A DNA stretch of 64,000 bases from the NCBI RefSeq assembly GCF_000255115.2, contig NC_018068.1:4683977-4747976 (forward strand), given 5' to 3'. How positions within the stretch are numbered: position 1 is the first letter of the stretch; the number at the start of each line of letters is the position of its first letter. A program made the translations under genes and the position numbers. Of the stretch, positions 1 through 9,421 are shown one piece after another. A model generated the notes under the pieces. It saw only the letters and a list, made by a program, of their open reading frames with translations, did not search any database and was not told where the DNA came from. This stretch comes from Desulfosporosinus acidiphilus SJ4 (GTDB taxonomy: Bacteria; Bacillota; Desulfitobacteriia; Desulfitobacteriales; Desulfitobacteriaceae).

Positions 1-340
1 GGATAAGGTCGGTGAAATCCTTGATAAACTAGCTGATATCAGCGAGGTCAATGTCAATTCCGTTAACTATTCCATCCAGGATCCGGAAAAATACAAAGAG
101 CAGGTTATTTCTTCAGCTATTGCCGCCGCGAAGCAAAATATTCTTTACAGCGCAGATGCTATAGGCGTTAAACTTGACAAATTAGCCAACCTGAGGATAG
201 ATTTCAATTCCGATTCATCCATTCAGCCTTACCCACGAAATTCCCTTGCACTGTCAGGATCTGCCACTCCCCAACCGCAAAGTCCGGACAAAATAACAAT
301 ATCAGCCACAGCGACAATGTCCTATTCGGTCCAGCAATAA
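1..340 (+). CDS. SIMPL (DUF541/YggE-like) domain protein, C-terminal part
   Basis: Reading frame open from the left edge (codons begin at base 2) to TAA at 338-340, giving about 112 residues. The visible part holds the pattern typical of the end of SIMPL-domain proteins: a NYSIQDPEKYK segment, an alanine-rich helix with A-A-A-K-Q-N, the segment AIGVKLDKLANL, and a final beta strand ISATATMSYSV. SIMPL proteins are usually secreted or periplasmic-side proteins of uncertain function. The N-terminus with any signal peptide lies outside the window. A strong hairpin follows about 107 bases downstream, so the gene appears to be the last of its transcript. Confidence 0.75.
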   Translation, partial: DKVGEILDKLADISEVNVNSVNYSIQDPEKYKEQVISSAIAAAKQNILYSADAIGVKLDKLANLRIDFNSDSSIQPYPRNSLALSGSATPQPQSPDKITISATATMSYSVQQ

Positions 341-446
341 GCAGTTCATCTTCGCAAATTTAGCCTGGAACATATAATAGACAGGACATTGTTTCCAAAA
401 CAACGTATCTGTACTTATTCTGAGGAATGCTTATTTTTTACAAACA

Positions 447-480
447 AAGGCCGCCCTGCTTAATTAGGGCGGCCTTGTTT
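447..480 (+). terminator. Bidirectional intrinsic terminator between convergent genes
   Basis: Perfect 11-bp stem AAGGCCGCCCT / AGGGCGGCCTT (447-457 and 466-476) with an 8-base loop, followed by TTGTTT on the plus strand and TTTGTTTGT on the minus strand. It sits between the SIMPL gene (plus) and the giant CWB2 gene (minus), so it can serve both. The remainder of 341-631 shows no credible gene. Confidence 0.85.
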
Positions 481-631
481 ATTATAGATAAAAAGTTGCT
501 TCAGGACTTGTATTAATGTCGATTTTCCCATTATGCCGAGATAAAATACCATAACACACAGCTAATCCTAATCCCATATCCTGTTCCTGCGTTACTCTGA
601 GAATAGATGCCTTTAGTCGTTATTCCTATTC

Positions 632-3600
632 CTATTTTTCAATTAACCCATTAATCTTCTGCTCAATCATCTTGCTGATTACAGCTTCTCCACCGAAAAT
701 GGCTGCACTGGTAAGTTTTTTATTCAAAAGATAATTCTCCAGCTGATCAGACATACTGTCATCAACCAACAAAATGGAAGCATTGTGATTAGCCGCATAA
801 CTGCTTCCGGCCAGGGCATCCGGAAAATTCCCGCCGGTGGCTATACAAATCGTAGGGCTGGCTAAATTAAAGTATTTGGCTGCTGCCAGGGACGTTGCAT
901 AACGGTCTGCTCCCCATATTCTCACGATATTCGCCTGGGACAAACCGCTGAGTTGTTGAATCTGACTCTCAACCGTTGAACTAATAACCCCTTCTCCGCC
1001 GATAATATAGACTTTCGAGGGCTTGATAGATTGTATTTCCTGCCTGATGCTGTCACTGATTCCGTCGTTTGAAACTAACAGGATAGGTGCTTGCATCTGG
1101 GCCGCAATGCTGCTGATGGAGAGAGCGTCGGGATAGTTTTCGCCATAGGCCAGGACGATTGGTGTCCCAGTTTTAACAGCCAATTGATCGGCAATTTTGG
1201 CTGAGGTTTCATAACGGTCTGTTCCGCCTAAACGGGTTATCTTCGTAAAGCCGCAGGCTGTTACTTTACTCTCCACTGCACTGCTGACAGCAGCCGTACC
1301 ACCTAAGATATAGACGGTTCCCGAAGAATCCAGATCATTCTTCATATAGTCCAAAACTTTTTCTTGATCAGCATCTGTACTTCCAACCAAAAGAATCGGT
1401 GCATTCAGCTTATAGGCCAGTACGCTTCCGGCTAATGCATCCGGGTAGTTTTCGGCTGTGGTCAAGATGACACTGTTCACCTTTCCTGTATAACTGGCTT
1501 TCGCGATGGCCAAAGCCGTATCAACACAACTGTTTCCTGACAGTCTTGTAACGCCGGTCAGGGGCCTGCTCATTTTAAAATCCCACTTGACGATTTCTTG
1601 TTCCACTGCAATGGTCATGCTTTTGTAGCTTTCATAGCCATCTTTAGTTGCGACGATGTAATAATCTGAATTGGGGAAGACCATGAAACCATAGGCACCG
1701 CTTTTATCACTGTCCTGAGGATTTTTATTATCATTAGGCCCAAATCCGGAGATACCCGGCAGTGCGACAACGGCATCCGGGGTTTTTCCTGAAGCCTTAT
1801 TCCTCTCAGTATCGGCATAATACAGGGTAACATGAACGCTTTCCAAAGCCTTTCCTGTAGCCGCATCAGTGATAATGCCGTAGGGGTCAATTAAAGTTGT
1901 TGTCACAGTAACGTTACCGTTACTATCGACGTTGATATCCAGAGTTCCAATCGTTATCTTCTGACCATTACCTAAATCATACGTTATAGCAAAGTTATTA
2001 TCCGTCCCTTTCGCCAAATCCGACACTTGGATTGTTCCATCGGCAGATATGGCCGCAGTCATTCCATTATTACCGGTAACAGCAATTTTAGACAAGTCCG
2101 ATAGAGAGTCTGTGGTTCCATTCGATTGTTTATACATGACGGTTTGAGCTGCCTTCATAGAAATTGTTGTTTTGCCATTACTATCGGTCATAACAGTAAC
2201 CGCTGCATTAGCCAAAGTATCACCGGAAGTGCTGTCTATGACCTTGCCGCTGATTGTTGTGGAAGTGGAAGTCGAAGTAGAAACTGGTGATGAGGAGGAA
2301 TAGGAACCGCCTCGGTTATCAGAAGATACCCCCTGTGCAGGTGAGATGATCTCAAACTCTGCCGTTATTACAACATTTGCCGCCGGCATCGTGAAGCCGG
2401 TCCCGCTGATAACATAGTTTGTAATTCCATTATTATAGACTAGTGTCCCCGGTTTTAACTGCATCCCATTATCCGGAGTTATGGTGAGGCTGATGGCTGA
2501 GCCGGATGTCGCCAATGTTGGGCTGGCTGTGATATTGCCACCTGTCAAACTTCCAATGTCTACAGAATAATAGATTGCCCCTGATGTTGTTGCGGTTGCC
2601 TCAAACTCTGCCTTTACCACAACATTTGCTGCCGGCATCGTGAAGCTGGTGCCGTTGATGGAGTGATTTGTAATTCCGTCATTATAAACCAAAGTGCCTG
2701 GTTTCAACTGCATCCCATTATCTGGAGTTATGGCGAGGCTGATGGCAGAACCAGAAGTTGCTGACGATGAGATGGCTGTTATGCTTCCGCCTGTCAAAGG
2801 GGCGATATTGACAGTGTAATAGCTTAATGGGAGCTGTCCTGATTCAGCATTAAGAAGGGCCTGATAGATTGCACCATGACCTGCAGTTGTGGGATGCGGA
2901 TCAAGCTGTATTGCTCCCAGGTTAAAGGCGACGGCTCCTGAGGTATTTCTGAATTTCGTATAAACGTCGGCGACTCGATAGCCTAACCCTGCATTATTGC
3001 TGAGCACTTGATTGATCCCCCTGATCAAGGGATCAAAAACCGGATACAACGGATCCTGTTCGCCAAAAGGATTGTAGAGATTGAGGACGTAGATTTGAGC
3101 CTGCGGGGATAGAGTTTTTATGGCTGCTATAATCTGCGGAAAATCAGTGCCGAATTGGCCGACCCCAGATTGTAAAGCTTGGCGTAAGGCTGGGGAATTA
3201 GCCAAACTGGTCAGGATGGCATTTTTGTTAGGGTTCACAGCCATTGCCGCTGCCAAATCCGCTGTTAAATTGGGACTGGCGGGGTTAACACCAAAGGCTG
3301 TACAAACTGAAGCAATGACCGGGGAAAGCAAATTATCTCCGCCTATGCTTATGGTAATTACCTTAGCATTGCCAACAGCCGTGATATATTGGGGCGTTTG
3401 TAACCTCTGCAGCAAATCGCTGCTCTTATCTCCTGATACGGCCAGATTATTTAGGGTAAGTTGACTGAAGGCGGAGTCTGCCAGCAGATGGTTATAGAAT
3501 AGATGGGAATAATCACTTCCGGTTGCAGCACTCATGCCACAGGCAATGGAATCTCCCAGGGAGAGAAATGATGAAGAGGAAGATATGGGGGGAGTAATTG

Positions 3601-6022
3601 GGGGAATATACGCCGGAACAACTACATCAGCGGCAGTACCCGCATTAAACCCTGTTCTTGCCGCATATCTTACTTGATAGGTCCCTGCTGCCAAGTCGGT
3701 GATTTCTGTAGCCAAAGCCGTAACTGGGGTGAAAGTGGCCGCTCCCTGAAGACGGTATTCCATGCTGTCACTGACTCCGGTGATTTTGCCGTCATTGTTT
3801 GCTGCCGTAGTGGGGGTGATTCCGGTTAACCCTGTGGGAGCGCCTTGGTCCTGGTTGGGTACAAGGTAGGTAAATTGGTCATTGGGACTTGGAGCACTTG
3901 TTCCGCCGGGTCCGGTCACGGTGACATCGACAAGACCGCTTCCCGCCGGAGAGGTTACTGTGATTAAGGAATCATTGATGACAGTATAGCCCGTAACGGA
4001 GGTACTGCCGAATTTCACGTCGGTAGCTCCGCTGAAACCGCTGCCGGTAATTGATACTGAAGTCCCTCCGGCAGCCGATCCACTCATTGGGCTTAGGGAT
4101 GATATTCTTGGTTTTGGTACAAGCATAATTGATGATGAACCACTTAAGGCCCCGCCTGAACCTGTGTTTCCATTGTCATTTATGGTAATAGTCAATGACC
4201 CAGGCCCTGAGTTAATATTCATCGTAACACTAACATTATTGGCCGTGATGTATGCATTGATATTTGAAATAGTACCAGTTAATTCTAAGGAAGAGGTGCC
4301 AGTTCCGCTTGCAATGACTCCCCCGCCTGAAATAGCAGAGAACGTGCTGCTTGTCGCTGTAAAATCAACTGTCACGCTGCCGCTCCCGGCATCCGTATCA
4401 CTAAAGCTTATACCTGTCAAAGGAGTGGCTTGATTTTCGTACACGGTTATGCTCCCCGGTGCAGTGACACTGGGAGAATCATTAACTGCCATTACGGATA
4501 AATCTTTTGTTACAACAATACTATTATCAGTCCCATCATTCACCACAAAGCTAACAGTTCTCATTGAAATATCCGGACTTTCGGAACTATTATTATACGT
4601 TACGGAACGCAGGGCAGCCTGCCATTGGTTGAGTGTTGCCTTAGCTCCCGCTGAAGTCAAGGTTAGCACGCCTGTGGATGCATTGGAGAAGGCCGAAATA
4701 TCTCCAAAGGTTGCCGGATCAGTATTTATAAAGCTTAGAATATCTTCTCCGACCTGGAAACCCGCCCCCAGAGACACTGTGGCACTAGCCAATGTCGTAT
4801 TATCACTATCGTTTACCGTCAGCCCCGGATCAACTGCTACAGCTGATGAACCTTCTGTGAAGGAAGTTGTTCCGCCGGAGACAGTGACGACCGGCGCAGC
4901 ATTAGTATGGCTGGGTGTGACACTGTTAGAGGAAGCAGAAGCACCACTGGTACCCACTCCATTTGCCGCAGTCACTGTAAAACTATAAGAAGTTCCGTTG
5001 ACCAACCCGGAAATTGTTATTGGACTTGCTGAGCCGGTTGCGGTTAGGCCCCCGGGATTGGAAGTTACCGTGTAGGAAGCTATTGGGCTGCCTCCGTCTG
5101 AAACCGGGGCTGTAAAGTTTACAGTTGCCCAACTGTTTCCTGCTGTGGCTGACACTCCTGTAGGCGCTCCGGGCACCGTCGCCACGACGGTTGCGGTGGC
5201 AGGAGCGCTGACATCGTCACCTACTCCTTGAGCAGTAACGGAAATCGTATTGCCTGCGCTAAAGGAGGCTGCTGAACTATATGACCAGTTCCCGCCGGCA
5301 TCGGCGGTTGCTGTCCCCAGTAGAGATCCATTTTTGCTCAGAGTTATGGCTGCATTCGCAACAGCCGTACCGGACACAGCTTTTGACCCCGCTGTAATAG
5401 GTGTTGATATGGTCGGAGCCGCTGTTTGTCCCGGAATGTAGTTGATATTGCCGATTCCCAAAGAAATATCCGGACCCGTAATTCTGATCTCATCAATACC
5501 CGTCCAATTGTTAAAGGTTAGAGTTCCTGAGATTCCGCCACTGCAATCATAGGTAATGGACCCAGCAGATGTGCCCGACTTTGGAGTTTCAAAGTTAATG
5601 GTATCGGAATAACGCTGAGTACCATCGGCATATCCGGTAATGGTATAATTAGAACCCATAATGAAAAAATCTTCAGCCTGCATTGAACTAATCTGAAACT
5701 TCGTACTATCCGTTTTCCTGATTCTGAAGTCTACATTACCAGGTACGTATGACCCGCTTGTGTCTATATTAAACCCTAGCGCCGGAGCAATGCTGAACAA
5801 TGAACCATTCAAACACATGGGTCCGCCGCCCGGCGCGTTGACTGAAAATGTGAAGCCGTCATAACTAGCACCGCTAAATATATCTTGGGTTGATGCGGGT
5901 AAGTTAACAGTATTCGCCATTGCTATCCTGCTCCCAAGAATACTAAAAAGAAGCGTCAAGATAATTAGACCAGAGGCCTGCACCCATAGACGCACCGCCC
6001 CCTTTGCCCTGTTAAAAGTCAT
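632..6022 (-). CDS. Giant secreted CWB2 surface protein with embedded SGNH hydrolase
   Basis: About 1796 residues. Start chosen at the ATG at 6022, because GGAGG lies at 6034-6030 with 7-nt spacing; the longer reading from 6040 would place this ribosome site inside the gene. Order: signal peptide (1-37), an N-terminal beta-rich region, a fibronectin III-like domain (about 280-370), cadherin/VCBS-like stretches, an IPT/TIG domain (about 640-720), an SGNH/GDSL hydrolase (about 812-1065: SLGDS, GGDN, and D-P-H near the end as the catalytic Asp/His), two InlB-type B-repeats (about 1066-1225), a carboxypeptidase-regulatory-like region, and three CWB2 (PF04122) repeats (about 1489-1796). CWB2 repeats anchor proteins non-covalently to secondary wall polymers, so this is probably a wall-bound adhesin or esterase. 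The last about 540 residues resemble those of the second CWB2 protein in the window. Confidence 0.9.
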   Translation of the reverse strand: MTFNRAKGAVRLWVQASGLIILTLLFSILGSRIAMANTVNLPASTQDIFSGASYDGFTFSVNAPGGGPMCLNGSLFSIAPALGFNIDTSGSYVPGNVDFRIRKTDSTKFQISSMQAEDFFIMGSNYTITGYADGTQRYSDTINFETPKSGTSAGSITYDCSGGISGTLTFNNWTGIDEIRITGPDISLGIGNINYIPGQTAAPTISTPITAGSKAVSGTAVANAAITLSKNGSLLGTATADAGGNWSYSSAASFSAGNTISVTAQGVGDDVSAPATATVVATVPGAPTGVSATAGNSWATVNFTAPVSDGGSPIASYTVTSNPGGLTATGSASPITISGLVNGTSYSFTVTAANGVGTSGASASSNSVTPSHTNAAPVVTVSGGTTSFTEGSSAVAVDPGLTVNDSDNTTLASATVSLGAGFQVGEDILSFINTDPATFGDISAFSNASTGVLTLTSAGAKATLNQWQAALRSVTYNNSSESPDISMRTVSFVVNDGTDNSIVVTKDLSVMAVNDSPSVTAPGSITVYENQATPLTGISFSDTDAGSGSVTVDFTATSSTFSAISGGGVIASGTGTSSLELTGTISNINAYITANNVSVTMNINSGPGSLTITINDNGNTGSGGALSGSSSIMLVPKPRISSLSPMSGSAAGGTSVSITGSGFSGATDVKFGSTSVTGYTVINDSLITVTSPAGSGLVDVTVTGPGGTSAPSPNDQFTYLVPNQDQGAPTGLTGITPTTAANNDGKITGVSDSMEYRLQGAATFTPVTALATEITDLAAGTYQVRYAARTGFNAGTAADVVVPAYIPPITPPISSSSSFLSLGDSIACGMSAATGSDYSHLFYNHLLADSAFSQLTLNNLAVSGDKSSDLLQRLQTPQYITAVGNAKVITISIGGDNLLSPVIASVCTAFGVNPASPNLTADLAAAMAVNPNKNAILTSLANSPALRQALQSGVGQFGTDFPQIIAAIKTLSPQAQIYVLNLYNPFGEQDPLYPVFDPLIRGINQVLSNNAGLGYRVADVYTKFRNTSGAVAFNLGAIQLDPHPTTAGHGAIYQALLNAESGQLPLSYYTVNIAPLTGGSITAISSSATSGSAISLAITPDNGMQLKPGTLVYNDGITNHSINGTSFTMPAANVVVKAEFEATATTSGAIYYSVDIGSLTGGNITASPTLATSGSAISLTITPDNGMQLKPGTLVYNNGITNYVISGTGFTMPAANVVITAEFEIISPAQGVSSDNRGGSYSSSSPVSTSTSTSTTISGKVIDSTSGDTLANAAVTVMTDSNGKTTISMKAAQTVMYKQSNGTTDSLSDLSKIAVTGNNGMTAAISADGTIQVSDLAKGTDNNFAITYDLGNGQKITIGTLDINVDSNGNVTVTTTLIDPYGIITDAATGKALESVHVTLYYADTERNKASGKTPDAVVALPGISGFGPNDNKNPQDSDKSGAYGFMVFPNSDYYIVATKDGYESYKSMTIAVEQEIVKWDFKMSRPLTGVTRLSGNSCVDTALAIAKASYTGKVNSVILTTAENYPDALAGSVLAYKLNAPILLVGSTDADQEKVLDYMKNDLDSSGTVYILGGTAAVSSAVESKVTACGFTKITRLGGTDRYETSAKIADQLAVKTGTPIVLAYGENYPDALSISSIAAQMQAPILLVSNDGISDSIRQEIQSIKPSKVYIIGGEGVISSTVESQIQQLSGLSQANIVRIWGADRYATSLAAAKYFNLASPTICIATGGNFPDALAGSSYAANHNASILLVDDSMSDQLENYLLNKKLTSAAIFGGEAVISKMIEQKINGLIEK
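2350..2830 (-). repeat. Tandem InlB-type B-repeat coding duplication
   Basis: Two consecutive segments of about 230-245 bases encode near-identical units sharing TSGSAISL, ITPDNGMQLKPGTLVYN and FTMPAANVV. They lie between the SGNH hydrolase and the pre-CWB2 region. High identity indicates recent internal duplication, as is usual in wall-protein spacer regions. Confidence 0.8.
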
Positions 6023-6088
6023 ACTTTTTCCTCCATTCATGTTACTAATATGATTCGCACATTTATAAGCCTAGGTGATTGATATTAA

Positions 6089-6122
6089 ATTTTACCAAGG
6101 TCCTCTAACAGGATTCTAACAG
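6089..6122 (-). promoter_or_regulatory. 11-bp-period direct repeat plus -10 box: candidate SARP operator/promoter
   Basis: On the minus strand CTGTTAGA occurs at 6122-6115 and again at 6111-6104, an exact 11-base period. Nine bases further is TAAAAT (6094-6089), a plausible -10 box, about 67 bases before the CWB2 start at 6022. SARP-type activators are known to bind direct repeats of 11-bp period just upstream of -10. The gene immediately upstream encodes a SARP-like response regulator. Binding is inferred, not shown. The rest of 6123-6255 holds nothing clear. Confidence 0.5.
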
Positions 6123-6259
6123 TATCCCAAGGTAACATTAGAGCAATCTGCCAGAAACTTTTAGGGCAGGGAATAAGGAAAATTTGATTGCCTAGTTACA
6201 GTGATGCTAAGCGGAAAATATACATCCGAACGAAGGTTATTCTTTTTGAGAGTAAGAAA

Positions 6260-6295
6260 TAACCCGAGAGGCGTCTCCCGGGCTAATTTTTTATT
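6260..6295 (-). terminator. Hairpin between response regulator and CWB2 gene
   Basis: Imperfect stem formed by CCCGAGA and TCTCCCGGG with a short loop. A T-run follows on the plus strand and TTATTTCTT on the minus strand. It lies about 50 bases after the end of the response regulator gene, so it probably ends the kinase-regulator transcript and separates it from the CWB2 gene. Confidence 0.55.
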
Positions 6296-6345
6296 ACATA
6301 TTATTTTCTAAAAAGCTACAACAGACAGTCCCTTTGGAATCCATT

Positions 6346-7467
6346 CTATTTTATTTGATCATAGAAACTATTAACTACCCCTATGATCTGAGCCGAAGGA
6401 ACTGTGCCGTATTCCTCTCTGAGAATTCTTGTCAGCCATTGGTAATGGTTTGTAACTCCCCGATAATCACCTTGATCTGCAAGTAACGCTAACAGTCGGC
6501 AATTGATTTCTTCATCGTAAGGCTCTAAGCCGGCCAGGAGCTTCAAAACCCTTAATACCTTAACATTATTTCCCTCTATTAAATAGGCAGCCATAATCTC
6601 TTTCAGGCTCAGGGCAAGTCTCCTTCTCAATTCTTCATCCTTTTCCAAGCTCCATACATATCCCTGCCGGGGCAGAAAACCCCCGGCAAACTGCTTACAA
6701 GCCTTTTCCACCGCCTCATAAACTGCTTTATCCCCCGTCTTGTATTGGGATAAGACCTTTTCCGCTTCAAGGTAATCACATTCGGCCCGGGAAATAGAGA
6801 GGCAGTATTTTCCTCTGTTGAAATTCAGTGTCACCTCTCTTTTATTCCGAGAGAAGACACTCCTGATTTTACAAATAGAGGTTTGCAGGATCGCCAATGC
6901 TTTTGCATACTCATATCCCGGCCAGAGGTCTTGAATTATCGTATCTTTATGTATATACCTGCCATGGTTCATGAGGAGATAAGCAAAAAGTTCTTCAGCC
7001 TTAGCCCGCTCCCATTTCACAGGATTATCTCCGATGCTGACTTCCAATTGATCAAAACATTTAATTTTAAGGTCTGAAGAGGATTGAAGCGAAACCTTTA
7101 ATTGCACTTCCTTCTGAATCTTAGCAGCCATCCTTTGGAAACGTTCAAGTTTGATCGGTTTCATCACATAATCCAGGGCATTCAAATCAAAGGCTTGGAT
7201 AGCGTACTGATCCCAGGCAGTTATAAAAACAATCCTCATTGAAGGCTCCTTTTCCATAAGCTTTTCCGCAAGAGTTATCCCGTCCATTTCCAGCATCCCG
7301 ATATCAATAAACGCCACCTGGGGAGAGATAACTGTTACTTCTTCCAAGGCCCTAACCGGGTTTTGATACTTCCCTTCGACGGACATAAAACCCGTCTTTG
7401 CAACCAGCTTGCTTATTTCTTCGAGATTATACCATTCATCATCGACAATAATACATTTGATCATCAT
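6346..7467 (-). CDS. Response regulator with REC, winged-helix and BTAD (SARP-like) domains
   Basis: About 373 residues. Start taken at the ATG at 7467, since AAGGTG with 6-nt spacing precedes it and overlaps the alternative GTG at 7476. The N-terminal receiver (about 1-118) shows the acidic pocket VDDE, phosphoacceptor Asp in AFIDIG, Thr in FITAW and Lys in VMKPI. A Trans_reg_C-type winged helix follows (about 135-215: WERAKAEELFAYLLMN, DLWPG), then a bacterial transcriptional activation domain (about 220-370). This REC-wHTH-BTAD layout is a response-regulator version of Streptomyces antibiotic regulatory proteins. The kinase gene lies 50 bases upstream in the same direction. The giant CWB2 gene downstream is the likely target, since an 11-bp-period repeat precedes it. 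Confidence 0.85.
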   Translation of the reverse strand: MMIKCIIVDDEWYNLEEISKLVAKTGFMSVEGKYQNPVRALEEVTVISPQVAFIDIGMLEMDGITLAEKLMEKEPSMRIVFITAWDQYAIQAFDLNALDYVMKPIKLERFQRMAAKIQKEVQLKVSLQSSSDLKIKCFDQLEVSIGDNPVKWERAKAEELFAYLLMNHGRYIHKDTIIQDLWPGYEYAKALAILQTSICKIRSVFSRNKREVTLNFNRGKYCLSISRAECDYLEAEKVLSQYKTGDKAVYEAVEKACKQFAGGFLPRQGYVWSLEKDEELRRRLALSLKEIMAAYLIEGNNVKVLRVLKLLAGLEPYDEEINCRLLALLADQGDYRGVTNHYQWLTRILREEYGTVPSAQIIGVVNSFYDQIK

Positions 7468-7517
7468 ATCTTTCACCTTGCTTAAATTACTCTTTTGTCT
7501 CCAAGGACAAAGAATGC

Positions 7518-9257
7518 TTAGATACCGTTCAAAGACACTGTCATCGAACGAATTGGCTCTTCTTGCAGATCCAACTGATGGTTATTTTTTAATAGTACAG
7601 AAAAAGCCACTGAAGTACCCTGCCCTCTGACGCTGACGATATTCAGACCCTCGCCGTAACATTTTAAGAGCCGCTTATGGATATTGATCAGACCTACGCC
7701 GGTCTTTTGCTCATCATTGATTTCTAAAGCGTTGATTTGTTCTTCCCCCATCCCTACTCCGTCATCTTGAATTTCAAAGTTGATTTTTCCGCCTTCACAG
7801 CGAATTGTCAGCTTGACATTACCACCCTCAGACTTTTTCAGTATTCCATGCCGGATTGCATTTTCTACCAATGGCTGAAGGACAAGCCGGGGAATTTTAA
7901 GATCGGGAATTTTATCACAAATAACCTGGAAATTCAGCCGTTCCCCGAATCTGGCCTTTTCAATCGCCACATAAGTATTCACTATCTCTAGTTCCTTTTC
8001 CAACGCTGCCATTAATGAGGTACTGTCGAAGTAACAGCAGCTTGACAGGTATTCGCCAAGATTGCCGATAAGGTTTTTAGCCTCTTCCGGATTCACGGTG
8101 ATCATGGAGGCAATTACGCTGAGGGTATTATTCAAAAAGTGGGGCTTTATCTGAGCCTGGAGAAACGACATCTCGTTGGTTTCCGCTTTCGTTAGAGCCA
8201 TGGAAGCCATAGCTTCCAGCCTCTTTTGATGTTCCACAAACAATGTCACATCATTGATCGTAAGTATCTTGCCGATTTGAAGACCATCCTCCGTTAGAAT
8301 TTCCGTGATTTCAGCCGAGAAATAGCCCTCTTCTCCATTGATCATTCGTTGATATTGCAACTTATCATTGCCTTCCGAAAGGCCGTTCAGCTCCGGATGA
8401 GCCTGAATAAAAGAAGCAAAGGTATATTTATCGGATAGTTTATTTAACTCCGGATAAATCTTTAAAAAAGCATCATTAACATCAATGAGTCTGTCTGTCA
8501 AATCTATGAGTAAGGTCCCTTCCTTAGAATTTCGGAATACAATTTGCATAGCCAAGGGGATTGTCCTAAAGACTCTAAACTTAAAAATTCCAAAGGCATA
8601 TAAAAGACCGGAAAAAATTGAAACCACCGGATAGTAATCAATACCTAAATAACTTGTATTAGTTGCATCTAAATAGACAGAAAACCAGGGAAGCAAAGAA
8701 GCCAAGATCATAATGATATGACCGTAGCGATGCAGACGCGGTGAATGGAGATAAGCACGAATATAGAAAAACGTGGCTATCAAGCCCATCAAGGTGCCGG
8801 AAGCAACCATCAGTATGTAAAGCACACCTTTACTGGAAACGATCACTGGAAAATAATCATTACTTACAAACCGATAGACAGGAATATAGAGATGATGCCA
8901 ACGGTTTGTAAAATAAATTACAAGATAGGAAACCGGATGGTAAAGCATAATATACTTCGCCATTTTTAGAAACCTTTTGGGTGCACGGACATACTCTAGA
9001 CTCATCATCAGCCAGAAATAATGTTCAAGTGGAATGGCCAGGTGCTCAAGATCAAACCAAACCATTGCAGTCGAAAGACTTGCAGAATTAATTTCTCCGA
9101 TATATCCTCCGTTATAGACTATTGCCGCGAGCATCAGCAAGATAAAGTAATTGGCACCCGGCACGGTTCTTCTTTTGCAGGCATATCTTATCAGGAATAT
9201 GGCACAAGGCAATGATGCCGCAAGCAAAAAGGTATAGGCAATTCTTACAATATTCAT
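7518..9257 (-). CDS. LytS-type sensor histidine kinase, 7TM plus PAS
   Basis: 579 residues, ATG preceded by GAGGAT. The N-terminal about 215 residues form seven hydrophobic segments typical of the histidine-kinase 7TM sensor module. A PAS-like domain follows (about 225-330), then a His_kinase (PF06580) domain with the phosphoacceptor His in QAQIKPHFLNNTL (about residue 372), and an HATPase with N-box LVLQPLVENAIRHG (about 460) and glycine-rich DDGVGMG. It most likely phosphorylates the SARP-like regulator encoded 50 bases downstream. The ligand is unknown; the 7TM module suggests a membrane-soluble or extracellular signal. Confidence 0.88.
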   Translation of the reverse strand: MNIVRIAYTFLLAASLPCAIFLIRYACKRRTVPGANYFILLMLAAIVYNGGYIGEINSASLSTAMVWFDLEHLAIPLEHYFWLMMSLEYVRAPKRFLKMAKYIMLYHPVSYLVIYFTNRWHHLYIPVYRFVSNDYFPVIVSSKGVLYILMVASGTLMGLIATFFYIRAYLHSPRLHRYGHIIMILASLLPWFSVYLDATNTSYLGIDYYPVVSIFSGLLYAFGIFKFRVFRTIPLAMQIVFRNSKEGTLLIDLTDRLIDVNDAFLKIYPELNKLSDKYTFASFIQAHPELNGLSEGNDKLQYQRMINGEEGYFSAEITEILTEDGLQIGKILTINDVTLFVEHQKRLEAMASMALTKAETNEMSFLQAQIKPHFLNNTLSVIASMITVNPEEAKNLIGNLGEYLSSCCYFDSTSLMAALEKELEIVNTYVAIEKARFGERLNFQVICDKIPDLKIPRLVLQPLVENAIRHGILKKSEGGNVKLTIRCEGGKINFEIQDDGVGMGEEQINALEINDEQKTGVGLINIHKRLLKCYGEGLNIVSVRGQGTSVAFSVLLKNNHQLDLQEEPIRSMTVSLNGI

Positions 9258-9421
9258 AAGACTGATCCTCTATTTTAATCAGAATGTACATTTATTTGGG
9301 ATCACTAAAAATACTACCTACTATATTAAATTCTACAGCTTCCCTGCATATCCTTTATAAGTCCCTGGCAAATTCCAAAATAAAGCAAATAAGGACAAAA
9401 GTCCTATTCAGAGACCCATCC

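Noticed and set aside
4164-4988. Long plus-strand frames opposite the first CWB2 gene
   Set aside because: Shadows of a low-complexity Ala/Thr/Val-rich coding region; no start signals and no protein-like pattern.
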